From Longispora fulva (lineage in GTDB: Bacteria > Actinomycetota > Actinomycetes > Mycobacteriales > Micromonosporaceae), in contig NZ_JADOUF010000001.1 in assembly GCF_015751905.1 (NCBI RefSeq), positions 2,976,001-3,040,000 on the forward strand: a stretch of 64,000 nt of DNA, given 5' to 3'. A program made the translations under genes and the position numbers. The notes beneath the pieces are model-generated. The model was not told the origin of the DNA. It saw nothing but the letters and a program-made list of their open reading frames with translations, and did no database searches. The number at the start of each line of letters is the position of its first letter. The stretch's first letter is position 1. Positions 9,101 to 17,265 of the stretch are shown in pieces.

Positions 9101-11259
9101 GCGACACCGACATCGCCGCCGTATACGCGCAGATGTTCGGCCAGACTTCACTCCCTGCGGAGACCCTCGCGCCCTTGGTGGAGTTCGCCGGCGGCAATCC
9201 GTTGTACGCGCACGAGTACGCCCGGATGCTGATCGAGCGGGGCACCCTGCGCCGGGGCGAGCGCAGCTGGTCGCTGCGGGGCGACGACGACCTGCCGATG
9301 CCCGACAGCGTGCACGCGGTGATCGCCAACCGGATCGACCTGCTCGACGCAGCCGACCGCACGGTGCTGCAGGCCGCGGCGGTGGTGGGCGCGACGTTCT
9401 GGCCGGGGGCGGTGGCCGCAGCCGTGGGTCGCTCGGTGGAGGCCATCGAAAGGGCTCTGCGTCGGCTGGAACAGCGGGACCTGGTCAGCGAGCAGCATGA
9501 GTCCACGATGGCCGGACAGGTCGAGTACCGGTTCCGGCACGTCCTGGTCCGCGAGGTCTGCTACCAGCGCCTCCCCCGCACGGAGCGGATCGCCCGCCAC
9601 GAACGCACCGCCACCTGGCTCTCCGGGGTGTCGGACAGCCGTGCGGACGACCTCGCCGAAGTCACCGCCCGGCACCGCTCCGCAGCCTACGAGATCGCGT
9701 TGTCGTTGGGCCTGGAAACCGAACGCTACGCCCGCACCGCCCGCCAGGCCCTACACGCCGCCGCCCGCCGCGCCTACCGCCTCTACGCCCTCGACCGGGC
9801 CACGACCTACGCCGAGCGAGCCCTGCAGCTGTGCCCGGCGGACGAACCCGACCTGGCCACCGGCCGCCTGCAGCTCGAACTCCTCGTCACCGAACTGGCC
9901 TACTACCGGGACCGGGACTCGTTCCTGCGCAGCGGCGGCGTCGATCAGCTCGTGACGCTGGGTGAGCGCCTGCACGCCATCGGCGACCTCGCTGGGGCGG
10001 CCCAGGCGGCCACCCTCTCCGGCACCGTAGCGATCATGATCGCCGACCGCATTGCCGCCCTCGGTTGGCTCGAACGCGCGCTCGATCTGTTCGCACAGCT
10101 CCCCGACTCTATTGAGAAGGCGACCGCGCATACCGAACTCTCCCGGCTGCACATGCTCAACTACGAACACGACCCCGCCGCCACGTCCGCCGCACAGGCC
10201 CTCGATATCGCCGACCGGCTGAACCTGGTGGAGATCCGCGCGTCCGCGATGATCACGATGGGTACGGCCCGGGTGCTCGCCGGCGACCCGACCGGCCGCC
10301 AGGACCTCGACGACGCCTTCGCGTACTGCCGGGGCCGCGAGCTTCCCGCGACCCGGCGGGTGGCGATCAACATTTCCTGGGCCATGCAGGAGGACGGCGA
10401 CATGGCCGGCTCCCGGCTCCTGATCGACCAGTACCTCAACTCCGACGTCACGAGCCGGCACGGTACCGTCGCAGACTTCTCCGAGGAGGCGATGTGGAGC
10501 TTCTTCGCCGGGGACTGGCTCCGCCTACTCTCCGCTGCCGACGCGTTCCTGGACACCCCCAGCGGCGAATGGGACCTACAGAATCGGATGATCCGGGCCT
10601 GGATCCGCGAACTGTGCCACGTCCGCGGCGAGGACGACCTCACTCGCACCGTCACCATGGCACGGCAGACGGGATTCCACCGACCCTTGTGGGTGAGCCT
10701 GGGCCACGGCGCGTTCTGCCGGGCGCTACAGGGCAGGTTCGGCGAGAGCGAGGAACTCCTCCGGGAACTCGTGGAGGACTGGGTACCCACCCGGACCATC
10801 GCCAGCCGCGAATGGGTGGCCGCCGCCGCGTTCGCCGCCGCCCTCACAGGGTCTGCTTCCGCCAACCGGCTGCACGCCGTCCTGGAGGATTCGCCCCGCC
10901 TCACTCCCTGGGTCACGGCAGCGCTCCACGTCACGTCCACCGGGTCAACCGCCGCCCGCCCGCAGCGGGCCGGTGACGTTCGCTTCAGGACGGCCGAAGG
11001 CCACCGCCAGGTCGGGAGCCTGTACGCCAAGGCCGCCGAACTCTACCGCCAGATCGGCGACATCACCGACTGGGCGATCGCCACGGCACTGGCCGCCCGA
11101 GCCTACGAAGCAGCGGGCGACCCCGCAGCCAGGCCCCTGATCGCCGAGACCCGGACGTTCGCCGACCGCAACTCCGCACCCGGGCTCACCACCATAGGAT
11201 CGACCGTCGCACGGTCATCGACGAGCGGTCTTCGCATGCCCAGGAACGACGTCGGTTGA
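6115..11259 (+). CDS. SAV_2336/vWA-like protein fused to zinc ribbons, class III nucleotide cyclase, AAA ATPase and TPR
   Basis: 1714 aa. A short N-terminal helical unit and Pro-rich linker precede a SAV_2336-type region (residues about 140-530) with the vWA-like strand DVSLIVDATGEVDLW. Two CxxC...CxxC zinc ribbons span about 533-583. A class III cyclase domain (about 593-780) retains both metal aspartates (FMDLIDST, KYIGDAVMAVFG), the lysine before GD, and the Asn/Arg pair (GEVVNTAARLQ), so it looks catalytically complete. An AAA/STAND ATPase follows, with Walker A GRAGIGKT near 812 and Walker B VLLFEDIHLAD near 935. TPR-like helices fill about 1180-1714. It is the last gene of the coupled operon. 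Cyclase-AAA-TPR is a common actinobacterial module. Its fusion to the SAV_2336 part is the unusual point. Base specificity cannot be read from sequence alone. Confidence 0.85.
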   Translation: MNIERLHTVLAKAGVQLGPLELAERLWLAARLGDVHEGAHRGPAAPPAQDRPAENRTVESAHPSVPATPPPRSEAESPTPRSLHAMPGDATSGSQGIPARSVRIRSTPALGDQLGLLRALRPMRRRVSSRRRFHLDEEATARIIAELGLRMPVLKPAPDRWLDVSLIVDATGEVDLWAGLTRELHVLLQRLGAFRDVRAWYLHRTDHESFGLTSGRLLTRPRSPAELLDPQGRRIYLVVSDCVGSQWQSEPFRRLIRKWASSGPLAVLQPLPERLWSRTSLPPTQGRLHAPAPGAPNVALRFNDSRSWNIPDHEDVPVPVVALTAEWLAPWASLVSGLHPGGIESAFHILGGPPVPPLTSPTFDHIDPRRRVEEFFAGASPEAYTLARYLGAAPLSLPVMRIVQRAMLPRSGPEHLAEVLFSGLLVPLRVTGTGEPFYDFHDGVRDVLLGTLRQTEAVQVLAETSEYVDSNLDLPGDRFAVAVPDPEGQLVLPVEAQVFAQLRAHVLNRFTARTRWLEAVEPPTVTPRPKSRSCTKCGRRCAEDDRFCGGCGTSLSLSCAKCGRVLPAEATFCTGCGTPTSDDDVPQAAHEDRRRVSVLFMDLIDSTRYAERVDSGQVRAMQHGFFGTARRVIRQHGGVVEKYIGDAVMAVFGAPVATETDPLRCVRAGLELQRALMKEAPDSGLRFRVGIVTGDALVDVAAARDGGQAIVAGEVVNTAARLQTSAPPGGVLVDRMTYLATRDAVRYSEQPPLHLRGRPIATEVWLAEAPVRRRPPDEVDHTPLIGRERELNLLTDALHQSFSGRVPQLVTVLGRAGIGKTRLVRELYTKAEHITGGPVAWRTGYCPPFGEDVTFIALADIVRAHTGILDTDGAETARKRLATTLHEAGAESDGRLADALAPLVGLSGSKLSAEDASSLWRRYLRSMAAQRPTVLLFEDIHLADPALLSFIELLVGGARDLPLLVLCTGRQELLEREPSWAGAVAGSLTITLPPMRDTDIAAVYAQMFGQTSLPAETLAPLVEFAGGNPLYAHEYARMLIERGTLRRGERSWSLRGDDDLPMPDSVHAVIANRIDLLDAADRTVLQAAAVVGATFWPGAVAAAVGRSVEAIERALRRLEQRDLVSEQHESTMAGQVEYRFRHVLVREVCYQRLPRTERIARHERTATWLSGVSDSRADDLAEVTARHRSAAYEIALSLGLETERYARTARQALHAAARRAYRLYALDRATTYAERALQLCPADEPDLATGRLQLELLVTELAYYRDRDSFLRSGGVDQLVTLGERLHAIGDLAGAAQAATLSGTVAIMIADRIAALGWLERALDLFAQLPDSIEKATAHTELSRLHMLNYEHDPAATSAAQALDIADRLNLVEIRASAMITMGTARVLAGDPTGRQDLDDAFAYCRGRELPATRRVAINISWAMQEDGDMAGSRLLIDQYLNSDVTSRHGTVADFSEEAMWSFFAGDWLRLLSAADAFLDTPSGEWDLQNRMIRAWIRELCHVRGEDDLTRTVTMARQTGFHRPLWVSLGHGAFCRALQGRFGESEELLRELVEDWVPTRTIASREWVAAAAFAAALTGSASANRLHAVLEDSPRLTPWVTAALHVTSTGSTAARPQRAGDVRFRTAEGHRQVGSLYAKAAELYRQIGDITDWAIATALAARAYEAAGDPAARPLIAETRTFADRNSAPGLTTIGSTVARSSTSGLRMPRNDVG

Positions 11260-11339
11260 GTGGCACCGCCCTCCCCGACGCCTCCGCGAAATATTCGTGG
11301 AGTGAGGCACGCAAGTCGAACGACTGTTCCTCTCACAAG

Positions 11340-12065
11340 ACCGCAGCCGCGCAGACGGCGGCCGGAGTGCGGGAGAACTTGGCCATCGCTGAGGCGATCT
11401 CCGGGGCCGAGCCAAGGGCATGGACACTCACAGCCGTGGCCAGGGCATTGCTGCTCGCCGGCGATCGCGCCAGAAGCGCCGAGTTCATCTCGGCCGACGA
11501 GGCGGGTGGCCCGCGCGATCACCCACTCCCACGAGCGAGTCGACGCGGCTGTCGGCCTGGCCGGGCGGTCGCCGGTACCTCCGACTGCGAATTTGCACTG
11601 CACATCGCGCGATCGATCGAGGACCTGGACCGACAGATCGAAGCGGTCGTTGCTGTCGTCGAGGCGACAGCAGGGCACGATCCCGCCGCGGCCGCGCGCC
11701 TGGCAGCGGCCCGAACGTCGAGCCCGGGGGCTGGCGACCGTGGCCATCGGGTGGGCGACGGTGGACCTGGACCGGGCGGAGAAGCTCGCCGACAAGATCG
11801 CCGGCGCGGATTGGCGGCGTCGAGGCATTCATCAGAATTACCGAAGCTGCGGCCTCGACCGGCGACGCGGCCGGCACGGTGCGGCTCACCGCCGTCGCCC
11901 AGACAGTCGCCGGGATCGACCAAGCCGGTCCGAGCAGGATCTGACACTGTCCAGACTGGCGCGAGCCGTCGTTGCCCCATGCGACCCCGAGCAGGCCGAG
12001 AGGTCGGCCAGGCAGGTCGGCCACCCAGGCCAGCAGGTCGCGGTGCTCGCGGCCGTTTCGCCCAG
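11340..12065 (+). pseudogene. decayed helical-repeat (TPR/ARM-like) gene
   Basis: Pieces of an alpha-helical repeat array occur in alternating frames. Examples are RAWTLTAVARALLLAGDRAR, HIARSIEDLDRQIEAVVAVV, ARGLATVAIGWATVDLDRAE, EAFIRITEAAASTGDAAGTV and LARAVVAPCDPEQAERSARQ. Stitched together they give a regular array with a repeat of about 34 aa, as found in many actinobacterial STAND and regulatory proteins. At least five frame changes are needed, so it is not expressed as one protein. It lies between the cyclase fusion and the TIR gene and may be what is left of a further component. Confidence 0.6.
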
Positions 12066-12234
12066 TCGATGGTTGCTAGCCAACCCGTTGTGCATGGGAT
12101 GCCCGATGTGCACCAGGTCGCAGGACGCTCTGGCCCCCGGTCGAAACAGCATCCGACTTCGCCCGAAGACCGGTAGCGTTTGGAGCCGAGGCGTCAGGCT
12201 AGCTTCGCCGTATGTCCGAACGAAGGAGCTACCA

Positions 12235-12903
12235 ATGGCTCGTCCGGCACTGTTCGTTGGATCCTCGTCCGAAGGACTGCGTATAGCGGAAGCTGTCCAG
12301 ATCGTTCTCGACCCAGTGTGCGAAGTGGAGCTCTGGACCCAGGGCCTCTTCGGCCTGACGCAAGGGACTCTGGAGTCCCTTGTCATGGCCCTATCCCGCT
12401 TCGATTTCGCTTTGCTCGTGCTTACGGCCGACGACTTGACGGTGTCACGAGGTGCGGAGAAGGCCACGGCTCGGGACAACGTGCTCTTCGAACTGGGGCT
12501 GTTCATCGGATCACTGGGTCGTGATCGCACCTTCATGGTCTATGACCGCACGAATCCGCCGACACTTCCTTCCGACTTGGCTGGAGTCACCGCCGGCACC
12601 TTTGCACCTCATTCGAGCGGAAACCTTGAGGCGGCGTTGGGCGCACCCTGCGCGAAGATCCGAAGCGCAGTAGAACGCCTTGGAGTCAGGAAGGACAAGG
12701 GACTTCAGGATCTCGAAAGAGCCACTCTCAACGTCGAGGGCGTCGGTGCGACCATGCAGTCACTTGTCCGTCTCTTGGCCAGGTCACGCAAGGTCGAGCT
12801 TGATGTCATCGCGACGCAGTTCGGGCCGATGATCGGATCCGAACAGCTTCAGCAGATGAAGCGTGACTTGACCGACCTCGAGAGGACGCTTGGCGAGGAC
12901 TAG
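12235..12903 (+). CDS. CAP12/Pycsar-type TIR domain protein
   Basis: 222 aa from ATG 12235, preceded by GAAGGAG (12222-12228). The first 130 residues match the TIR-like family of CD-NTase-associated protein 12 and Pycsar effectors: RPALFVGSSSEGLRIAEAVQ, then DFALLVLTADD, then the hallmark ARDNVLFELGLFIG with candidate catalytic Glu86, and LPSDLAG. Residues 150-222 form a helical tail. In characterised relatives the TIR degrades NAD+ when a cyclic nucleotide binds. Here the only cyclase nearby is the class III domain of the upstream 1714-aa protein. A functional link is inferred. Confidence 0.88.
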   Translation: MARPALFVGSSSEGLRIAEAVQIVLDPVCEVELWTQGLFGLTQGTLESLVMALSRFDFALLVLTADDLTVSRGAEKATARDNVLFELGLFIGSLGRDRTFMVYDRTNPPTLPSDLAGVTAGTFAPHSSGNLEAALGAPCAKIRSAVERLGVRKDKGLQDLERATLNVEGVGATMQSLVRLLARSRKVELDVIATQFGPMIGSEQLQQMKRDLTDLERTLGED

Positions 12904-13087
12904 GTCGAGGCGGTCTCCCCGTTTAACAGCTGACGGTCGGCGCCACAGTTTGGCTGATGGATCGCTCGTCAGGAACGGACGCCCAGATCAGTTCGGTCAG
13001 GCATGAGGCGCATGCCTGGCGCCCAGACCACCACAATCATCGCGGCGCAGGTCGAACCCCTGGATCCGTCGACGGCCCAGGCGCCGC

Positions 13088-13130
13088 GTACCTGTACCTG
13101 TACCTGTACCTGTACCTGTACCTGTACCTG
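13088..13130 (+). repeat. hexanucleotide tandem repeat (GTACCT)7
   Basis: Seven perfect copies of GTACCT plus one base. The array lies in the 348-bp gap between the TIR gene and the DHFR-like gene, in which no coding sequence is recognised. Because each unit is six bases, every frame reads as a dipeptide repeat, and this inflates spurious ORFs on both strands. Such short arrays are prone to slippage and may vary in copy number between isolates. Confidence 0.95.
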
Positions 13131-13251
13131 GCGAGCGTCCCCATCGGTTCGCGCGTGTCTTGCGATTCGGAACCGCGCGGGTGAGGCACGAGGGGCTGCT
13201 GGCTGGCTAGGAACCGGCACCGTTTCGACACGCGTGTGGCATTGGGTGGCT

Positions 13252-13896
13252 TCAGCCGTCGCGCCCGACGCCACGGTCGGGTGCGCTCATGTCGCCCGTC
13301 TCGGGCGTGCCTTCGGCGAGGCCGTAGCGCAGGTACACGGTGCCCCTCGGGCCGGCTACCGGCGGCTCGAGGAGTGTGACGTTCGTGGGCACCGCGCCAT
13401 CGTCGAACACCTTTTTGCCGACGCCGAGCACGATCGGATGCACCCACAGGTCGAGACGGTCGAAGAGCCTCTCTCTCAAGAGGGTCTGCACCAGATTCAG
13501 GCTTCCGACAACCTTCACATGCTCGTGCCGGTCGCGGATCTCGCGCACCGAAGCCGCCAGGTCCGGGCCGAGCTGCGTGGACCCGGCCCAAGAAAGGTCG
13601 GGCCTGCCGCGGGACGCCACATATTTCGGGACACGGTTGAACAGCGTGGCGATCTCGTTGTCCGCGCCACCCTCCTGGTGCGGCCAGTAGGCAGCGAAAA
13701 TGTCATACGTCCGCCGACCGAGTAGGAGGGCGTCGGTGTCCTCGTACGCGGCCAGGACCGTCGCCCCGGCGACCTCGTCCATCAGGGGCGCCTGCCAGCC
13801 GCCGAACGGAAAGCCCCCAGGGTCCTCATCCGGGCCGCCGGGAGCCTGCCCGACGAGGTCGAGGGTCGCGAACATCTCGATGTGGATGAGTCCCAT
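13252..13896 (-). CDS. dihydrofolate reductase-like (RibD C-terminal) protein
   Basis: 214 aa from ATG 13896, with GGGAG upstream. Family features include an opening strand MGLIHIEMFATLDLVGQAPG, the DALLLGRRTYDIFAAYWP block, and HVKVVGSLNLVQTLLRERLF followed by DRLDLWVHPIVLGVGKKVF. This is the RibD-C/DHFR fold common in actinomycetes. These proteins are probably NAD(P)H-dependent reductases, usually without proven folate activity. It is isolated in its strand context. Confidence 0.9.
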   Translation of the reverse strand: MGLIHIEMFATLDLVGQAPGGPDEDPGGFPFGGWQAPLMDEVAGATVLAAYEDTDALLLGRRTYDIFAAYWPHQEGGADNEIATLFNRVPKYVASRGRPDLSWAGSTQLGPDLAASVREIRDRHEHVKVVGSLNLVQTLLRERLFDRLDLWVHPIVLGVGKKVFDDGAVPTNVTLLEPPVAGPRGTVYLRYGLAEGTPETGDMSAPDRGVGRDG

Positions 13897-14079
13897 GCGT
13901 ACTCCCGATGAGTGGGTTGTCGCGGCTACACCACCAGGCGCGGACACCGCACCAAAACTCCTCGCTCACGATAGATCACAGGCCTGACCTGTGGTTGCCA
14001 GTCATCGGATACTCCCCGCAACAGCGTGTTCGCAGACCCGGCAACCGCCACCCAGTTCCCGTTTGGCTACCGTGCAACC

Positions 14080-14709
14080 ATGATCACAACTCTGCTGCTG
14101 GACGTGGACGGAGTGTTGCAGTTCCCCCGCCGACCGGAGTTCGTGGACGCGCTGGAGCGGGATCATGCCTGGCGGGACGGGTACCTGGCGTTCCAGGCCG
14201 AGCTGTTCGCCGATCCGGAGTACCTGGCGACCCTGTCCGGTAGGGCGGACGTTCTGGCGGTGACGGACCGGCTACTGGCCCGGCACGCGCCGAGCCTGAC
14301 CGGCCGGGCGTTCATGGACCGTTGGCTGGCCGAGGACATCGTCCTCAACGGCGAGCTGATCGCGCAGGTCGGCGAACTGACCGTCGAACGGGTGTACCTG
14401 GCCACCAATCAGGAGCCCATCCGGGGTGCGCACGTCGAGCGCCTACACGCGCATCCCTGGCTGACCGGGGTGTTCGCGTCCTGGCAGCTGGGGCGGGCCA
14501 AACCCGACCCTGCCTACTTCGAGCGGCTGCTCGACGCTACGGGCCTGCCAGCCGCGGAATGCCTGTTCGTCGACGACAAGGAGCCACTGGTCGCCGCCGC
14601 GCGAGGCGTAGGATTGCACGCCGCGCACTACACCTCCAATGACCTGCTTCTCGCGGAGTTCCGCCGGTACGGGCTGGCCAGCGCAGGTGAAGCGCCCGAT
14701 CAAAGGTGA
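14080..14709 (+). CDS. HAD-superfamily hydrolase
   Basis: 209 aa from ATG 14080. The four HAD motifs are visible: motif I LLLDVDGVL near the start, motif II in VYLATNQEP, the motif III lysine in GRAKPDPAYF, and motif IV ECLFVDDKEPLV. The helical cap sits between motifs I and II as in subfamily IA (beta-phosphoglucomutase and phosphatase types). The substrate is unknown. The frame is open upstream of 14080, but protein similarity to HAD enzymes begins here. Confidence 0.9.
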   Translation: MITTLLLDVDGVLQFPRRPEFVDALERDHAWRDGYLAFQAELFADPEYLATLSGRADVLAVTDRLLARHAPSLTGRAFMDRWLAEDIVLNGELIAQVGELTVERVYLATNQEPIRGAHVERLHAHPWLTGVFASWQLGRAKPDPAYFERLLDATGLPAAECLFVDDKEPLVAAARGVGLHAAHYTSNDLLLAEFRRYGLASAGEAPDQR

Positions 14710-14747
14710 TGTGGCCCGCACTCGGGTGCGCAACGGCGGGCTGAACG

Positions 14748-15818
14748 TCAGCCGGTGACCGGTGCGAGTAGCAGATCGCGGATCTCCCGCGCGGCGGCCC
14801 GACCCGCACGGTTCGCGCCGATGGTGCTCGCCGAGGGGCCATAGCCGACCAGGTGGACGCGGGGGTCGCGGACGGCACGGGTGCCGTCGAGCCGGATGCC
14901 GCCGGAGTGCTCCCGCAGGTGCAGCGGCGCGAGGTGCGCGACGTCCGGACGGAAGCCGGTCGCCCACAGGATCGCGTCGGCCCGCACGGTCCGCCCGTCG
15001 GCCCACCGAACACCGTCCGGGGTGAGGGCGGCGAACATGGGCTCACGCTCGTACACGCCCCGGGCCGCCGCGGCGCGCTCCTGTTCGCGCAGGTGCAGCC
15101 CGGTGACGCTGACTACGCTCTGCGGCGGGAGGCCGGCTTTGACCCGCTCGGCGACCAGCGCGACGGCGGCCCGGCCCTGTTCGGGTCCGAACTCCTCGCC
15201 GGTGCGCCACAGCGGCGGGCGGCGGGTGACCCAGGTGGTGGTGGCGTACGTGGAGAGTTCCGCGAGGAGTTGCACGGCGGAGTGCCCGCCGCCGACCACG
15301 ACGACGTGCTGGCCGGCGAACCCGGCCGGGCCCCGGTAGTCGGCGGTGTGCAGCTGGCGGCCCTGGAAGAGGTCCGCGCCCGGGTACCAGGGAATGAAGG
15401 GTCTGTCCCAGGTCCCGGTCGCGTTGACAACGGCGCTGGTCGACCAGGTGCCGGCGTCGGTGTCCACGGCGAGGCGTGTGCCGTCGAGGTCGCGGACCGC
15501 CGTGACCCCGACCGGGCGCAGCACCGGCAATGCCATCCTGGTCTCGTAGTCGGTGAAATACTCGGGGATCGCCAGGTTGGCCCGGGCGGTGTCGTCCGCC
15601 CCGGGGACGGCGACACCGGGAAGGTTAGCGATGCCGTGCACGTCGTGCATGGTCAGGGTGTCCCAGCGGTGCTGCCACGCGCCGCCCGGGCGGGCGTTAC
15701 GGTCGAGGACGACCAGGTCCTCGAAGGGCCTGAGGCCGAACCGACCCAGGTGGTACGCGGCCGACAGGCCCGCCTGCCCCGCCCCGATCACGACCACCCG
15801 CACCTCGCACCTGCTCAC
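14748..15818 (-). CDS. flavin-dependent NAD(P)-binding oxidoreductase
   Basis: 356 aa from GTG 15818, preceded by CCAGGAT. An FAD Rossmann motif is at the N-terminus (VVVIGAGQAGLSAAYHLGRF), a second NAD(P)H-binding motif is in VVVVGGGHSAVQLLAEL, and the C-terminal ATGFRPD motif closes the FAD domain. This layout matches flavin-containing monooxygenase and CzcO-like proteins. The substrate is not predictable. The frame stays open far upstream, but the Rossmann strand fixes the start. It converges with the HAD gene, 38 bp between stops. Confidence 0.9.
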   Translation of the reverse strand: MSRCEVRVVVIGAGQAGLSAAYHLGRFGLRPFEDLVVLDRNARPGGAWQHRWDTLTMHDVHGIANLPGVAVPGADDTARANLAIPEYFTDYETRMALPVLRPVGVTAVRDLDGTRLAVDTDAGTWSTSAVVNATGTWDRPFIPWYPGADLFQGRQLHTADYRGPAGFAGQHVVVVGGGHSAVQLLAELSTYATTTWVTRRPPLWRTGEEFGPEQGRAAVALVAERVKAGLPPQSVVSVTGLHLREQERAAAARGVYEREPMFAALTPDGVRWADGRTVRADAILWATGFRPDVAHLAPLHLREHSGGIRLDGTRAVRDPRVHLVGYGPSASTIGANRAGRAAAREIRDLLLAPVTG

Positions 15819-16191
15819 ATCCTGGTCAACGCGGGCGGCGAACGGGCCGTTCCCGTCCGCCGGGTGGCCCCGGTCACGCCGGGTGTGGGTGCTCACAGTC
15901 CCTCCCGTAGCTGGTCGTGCGACGAACACCGGTGATCCGGAGGACCCGCTGCTGGTCCCGCTGTGCCGCGGCCCGGGCCGGTTCACCTCCGCTGGGGCAA
16001 CGCCGTCGGCAGCGCGAGAAAGGAAAGCGGTCGGGGCGAGTTCTTGCTTTACTGCCAGGAAACAGGCGGGCGCAAGCCCTACCCGCTGGGCGAGTGCTGT
16101 TACTGCGGAACCGAGATGGAGCCATACAAACGCTGCGCCGGACATGGCATGAGCGGCGACGAACCGACGAGAACCGGGAAAGGAACGCGGC
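15819..16191. other. 373-bp gap between divergent genes
   Basis: The gap separates the divergent flavoprotein (-) and a small hypothetical gene (+). One + frame (from 15963) encodes a short Cys-rich stretch, GECCYCGTEMEPYKRCAGHG, that looks like a zinc knuckle. The frame then runs 120 bp into the next gene, so I do not call it a CDS. GAAAGGAA at 16177-16184 is the ribosome-binding site of the following gene. Confidence 0.5.
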
Positions 16192-16602
16192 GTGAGCGAG
16201 TTCAGGAGGCCGGCCCCCGGCCAGGAGACCGCACGGTGGGTGCTGGAGCACATCAGGCAGCACCCGCAGACCCACGACCAGGGCTCGTGGGAGGTGGAGG
16301 GCGCCCCTGAGTGCGGCACGACCCGGTGTGTGGCTGGATGGGCGGCCCACGCACACGGACTCGTCCACCACCATTCCGACTCGAGCGTCCGCGGGGAGGT
16401 CACGGGCGGACAGTGGGAGCAGATCGAGTACGTGGCGGCGCGACTTCTCGGCCTGCGGATGCAGAGCCCGGACGAGGACCTGATGTCTGCCTCGGACGGC
16501 GACCTGCTGTTTTTCCACACCACCAACGCCCAGGCCGTTCACGCTCTGGAGTACCTGGCCAAGGGTGACCCCATCGACTGGGAAGTGGTGAAGGCGCCGT
16601 GA
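16192..16602 (+). CDS. conserved hypothetical protein with CGTTxCxAGWAA motif
   Basis: 136 aa, GTG start at 16192 with GAAAGGAA upstream. It contains ECGTTRCVAGWAAHAHG near residue 45 and ARWVLEHIRQHP before it. Proteins with this Cys-Gly-Thr-x-x-Cys-x-Ala-Gly-Trp motif are frequent in actinophages and integrated elements. No function is known to me. Its stop overlaps the next small ORF start (GTGA, 16599), which suggests a former multi-gene unit of phage or plasmid origin. Confidence 0.7.
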   Translation: MSEFRRPAPGQETARWVLEHIRQHPQTHDQGSWEVEGAPECGTTRCVAGWAAHAHGLVHHHSDSSVRGEVTGGQWEQIEYVAARLLGLRMQSPDEDLMSASDGDLLFFHTTNAQAVHALEYLAKGDPIDWEVVKAP

Positions 16603-16700
16603 GCGCAGAACTGGAGCGGGCTCACGCCCAGGGGATGGCGGACGGGCTGCGGCACGCGGCGGCACCACCGCCGGGTGCCGCATGCGCCGGAGGCTCGCCC
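16599..16700 (+). pseudogene. truncated small ORF downstream of the CGTTxCxAGWAA gene
   Basis: GTG at 16599 overlaps the previous stop and opens a plausible N-terminus, MSAELERAHAQGMADGLRHA. After about 30 residues the frame loses protein-like character and runs antisense through the next gene. It looks like the 5' stub of a translationally coupled gene cut off by a rearrangement. Confidence 0.35.
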
Positions 16701-16740
16701 CGACGGGGGTTCGGGTCCGCTGTCGCATCGGGTGGGACCA

Positions 16741-17265
16741 TCAGGGGAACCTTGCGCCCAGCCTCCTTGGGTCGCGCAGTCCCTGGATCTCGGGGCGAAC
16801 AATCTCCACAAGATCCACGCGGAGCAGCTTTCCATAGGCGCGACGAGCGCTCATTCCTTCGTCGTCAACCGTTCCCACCATCCGCAGTTGTCGTGCATAG
16901 GTCCTCTTGACCTCGTACTCCACGGGCCCATAGATCTCGACCAGCCATCGATACAAAGGGGGCGAGGCCAGAAGGAGCAACCGGCGGTGAGCTTCGTTTC
17001 TCTGGCGGACACGACGACTGAGCTCGTCCATCTTGCCGTCGACGTCGCTCCAGCCGAGCTCCTCGATATATATCAGCCAGTCGAGCCATGCATGGGTCGC
17101 CAACATAAAGCTCTCGATGCTGCCGAGACTGCGTTCCTCAGCCTTCTCGCGCAATGCCGCCATCGCTCGAAACCGCTCGGTTGATCGCGTTGCGAAGGCT
17201 GCGAGGAGTCCGCCCATCAAGCCAGAGCATGCCGCGATGACAGCCGCAAACGTCGTACTCGACAC
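16741..17265 (-). CDS. membrane-anchored hypothetical protein
   Basis: 174 aa. An N-terminal hydrophobic segment (FAAVIAACSGLMGGLLAAFA) is followed by a charged helical domain. That domain includes HAWLDWLIYIEELGWSDVDG and SPPLYRWLVEIYGPVEYEV. Lower GC at third positions than its neighbours hints at separate ancestry. No family is recognised. It may be an accessory protein with one membrane anchor and a cytosolic helical bundle. Confidence 0.6.
   Translation of the reverse strand: MSSTTFAAVIAACSGLMGGLLAAFATRSTERFRAMAALREKAEERSLGSIESFMLATHAWLDWLIYIEELGWSDVDGKMDELSRRVRQRNEAHRRLLLLASPPLYRWLVEIYGPVEYEVKRTYARQLRMVGTVDDEGMSARRAYGKLLRVDLVEIVRPEIQGLRDPRRLGARFP

Noticed and set aside
6115-12903. Calling this a proven Pycsar system
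   Set aside because: The cyclase is embedded in a multidomain protein, base specificity is unread, and a decayed gene separates it from the TIR gene. Only the family resemblances are supported.
15963-16310. Small ORF with a GECCYCG zinc-knuckle-like stretch
   Set aside because: The frame has no good ribosome-binding site and runs 120 bp into the next, better supported gene. It could be a remnant but not a confident CDS.
14748-16526. Possible 592-aa version of the flavoprotein
   Set aside because: The extra N-terminal 236 residues have no similarity to the family. The FAD Rossmann strand begins right after GTG 15818.
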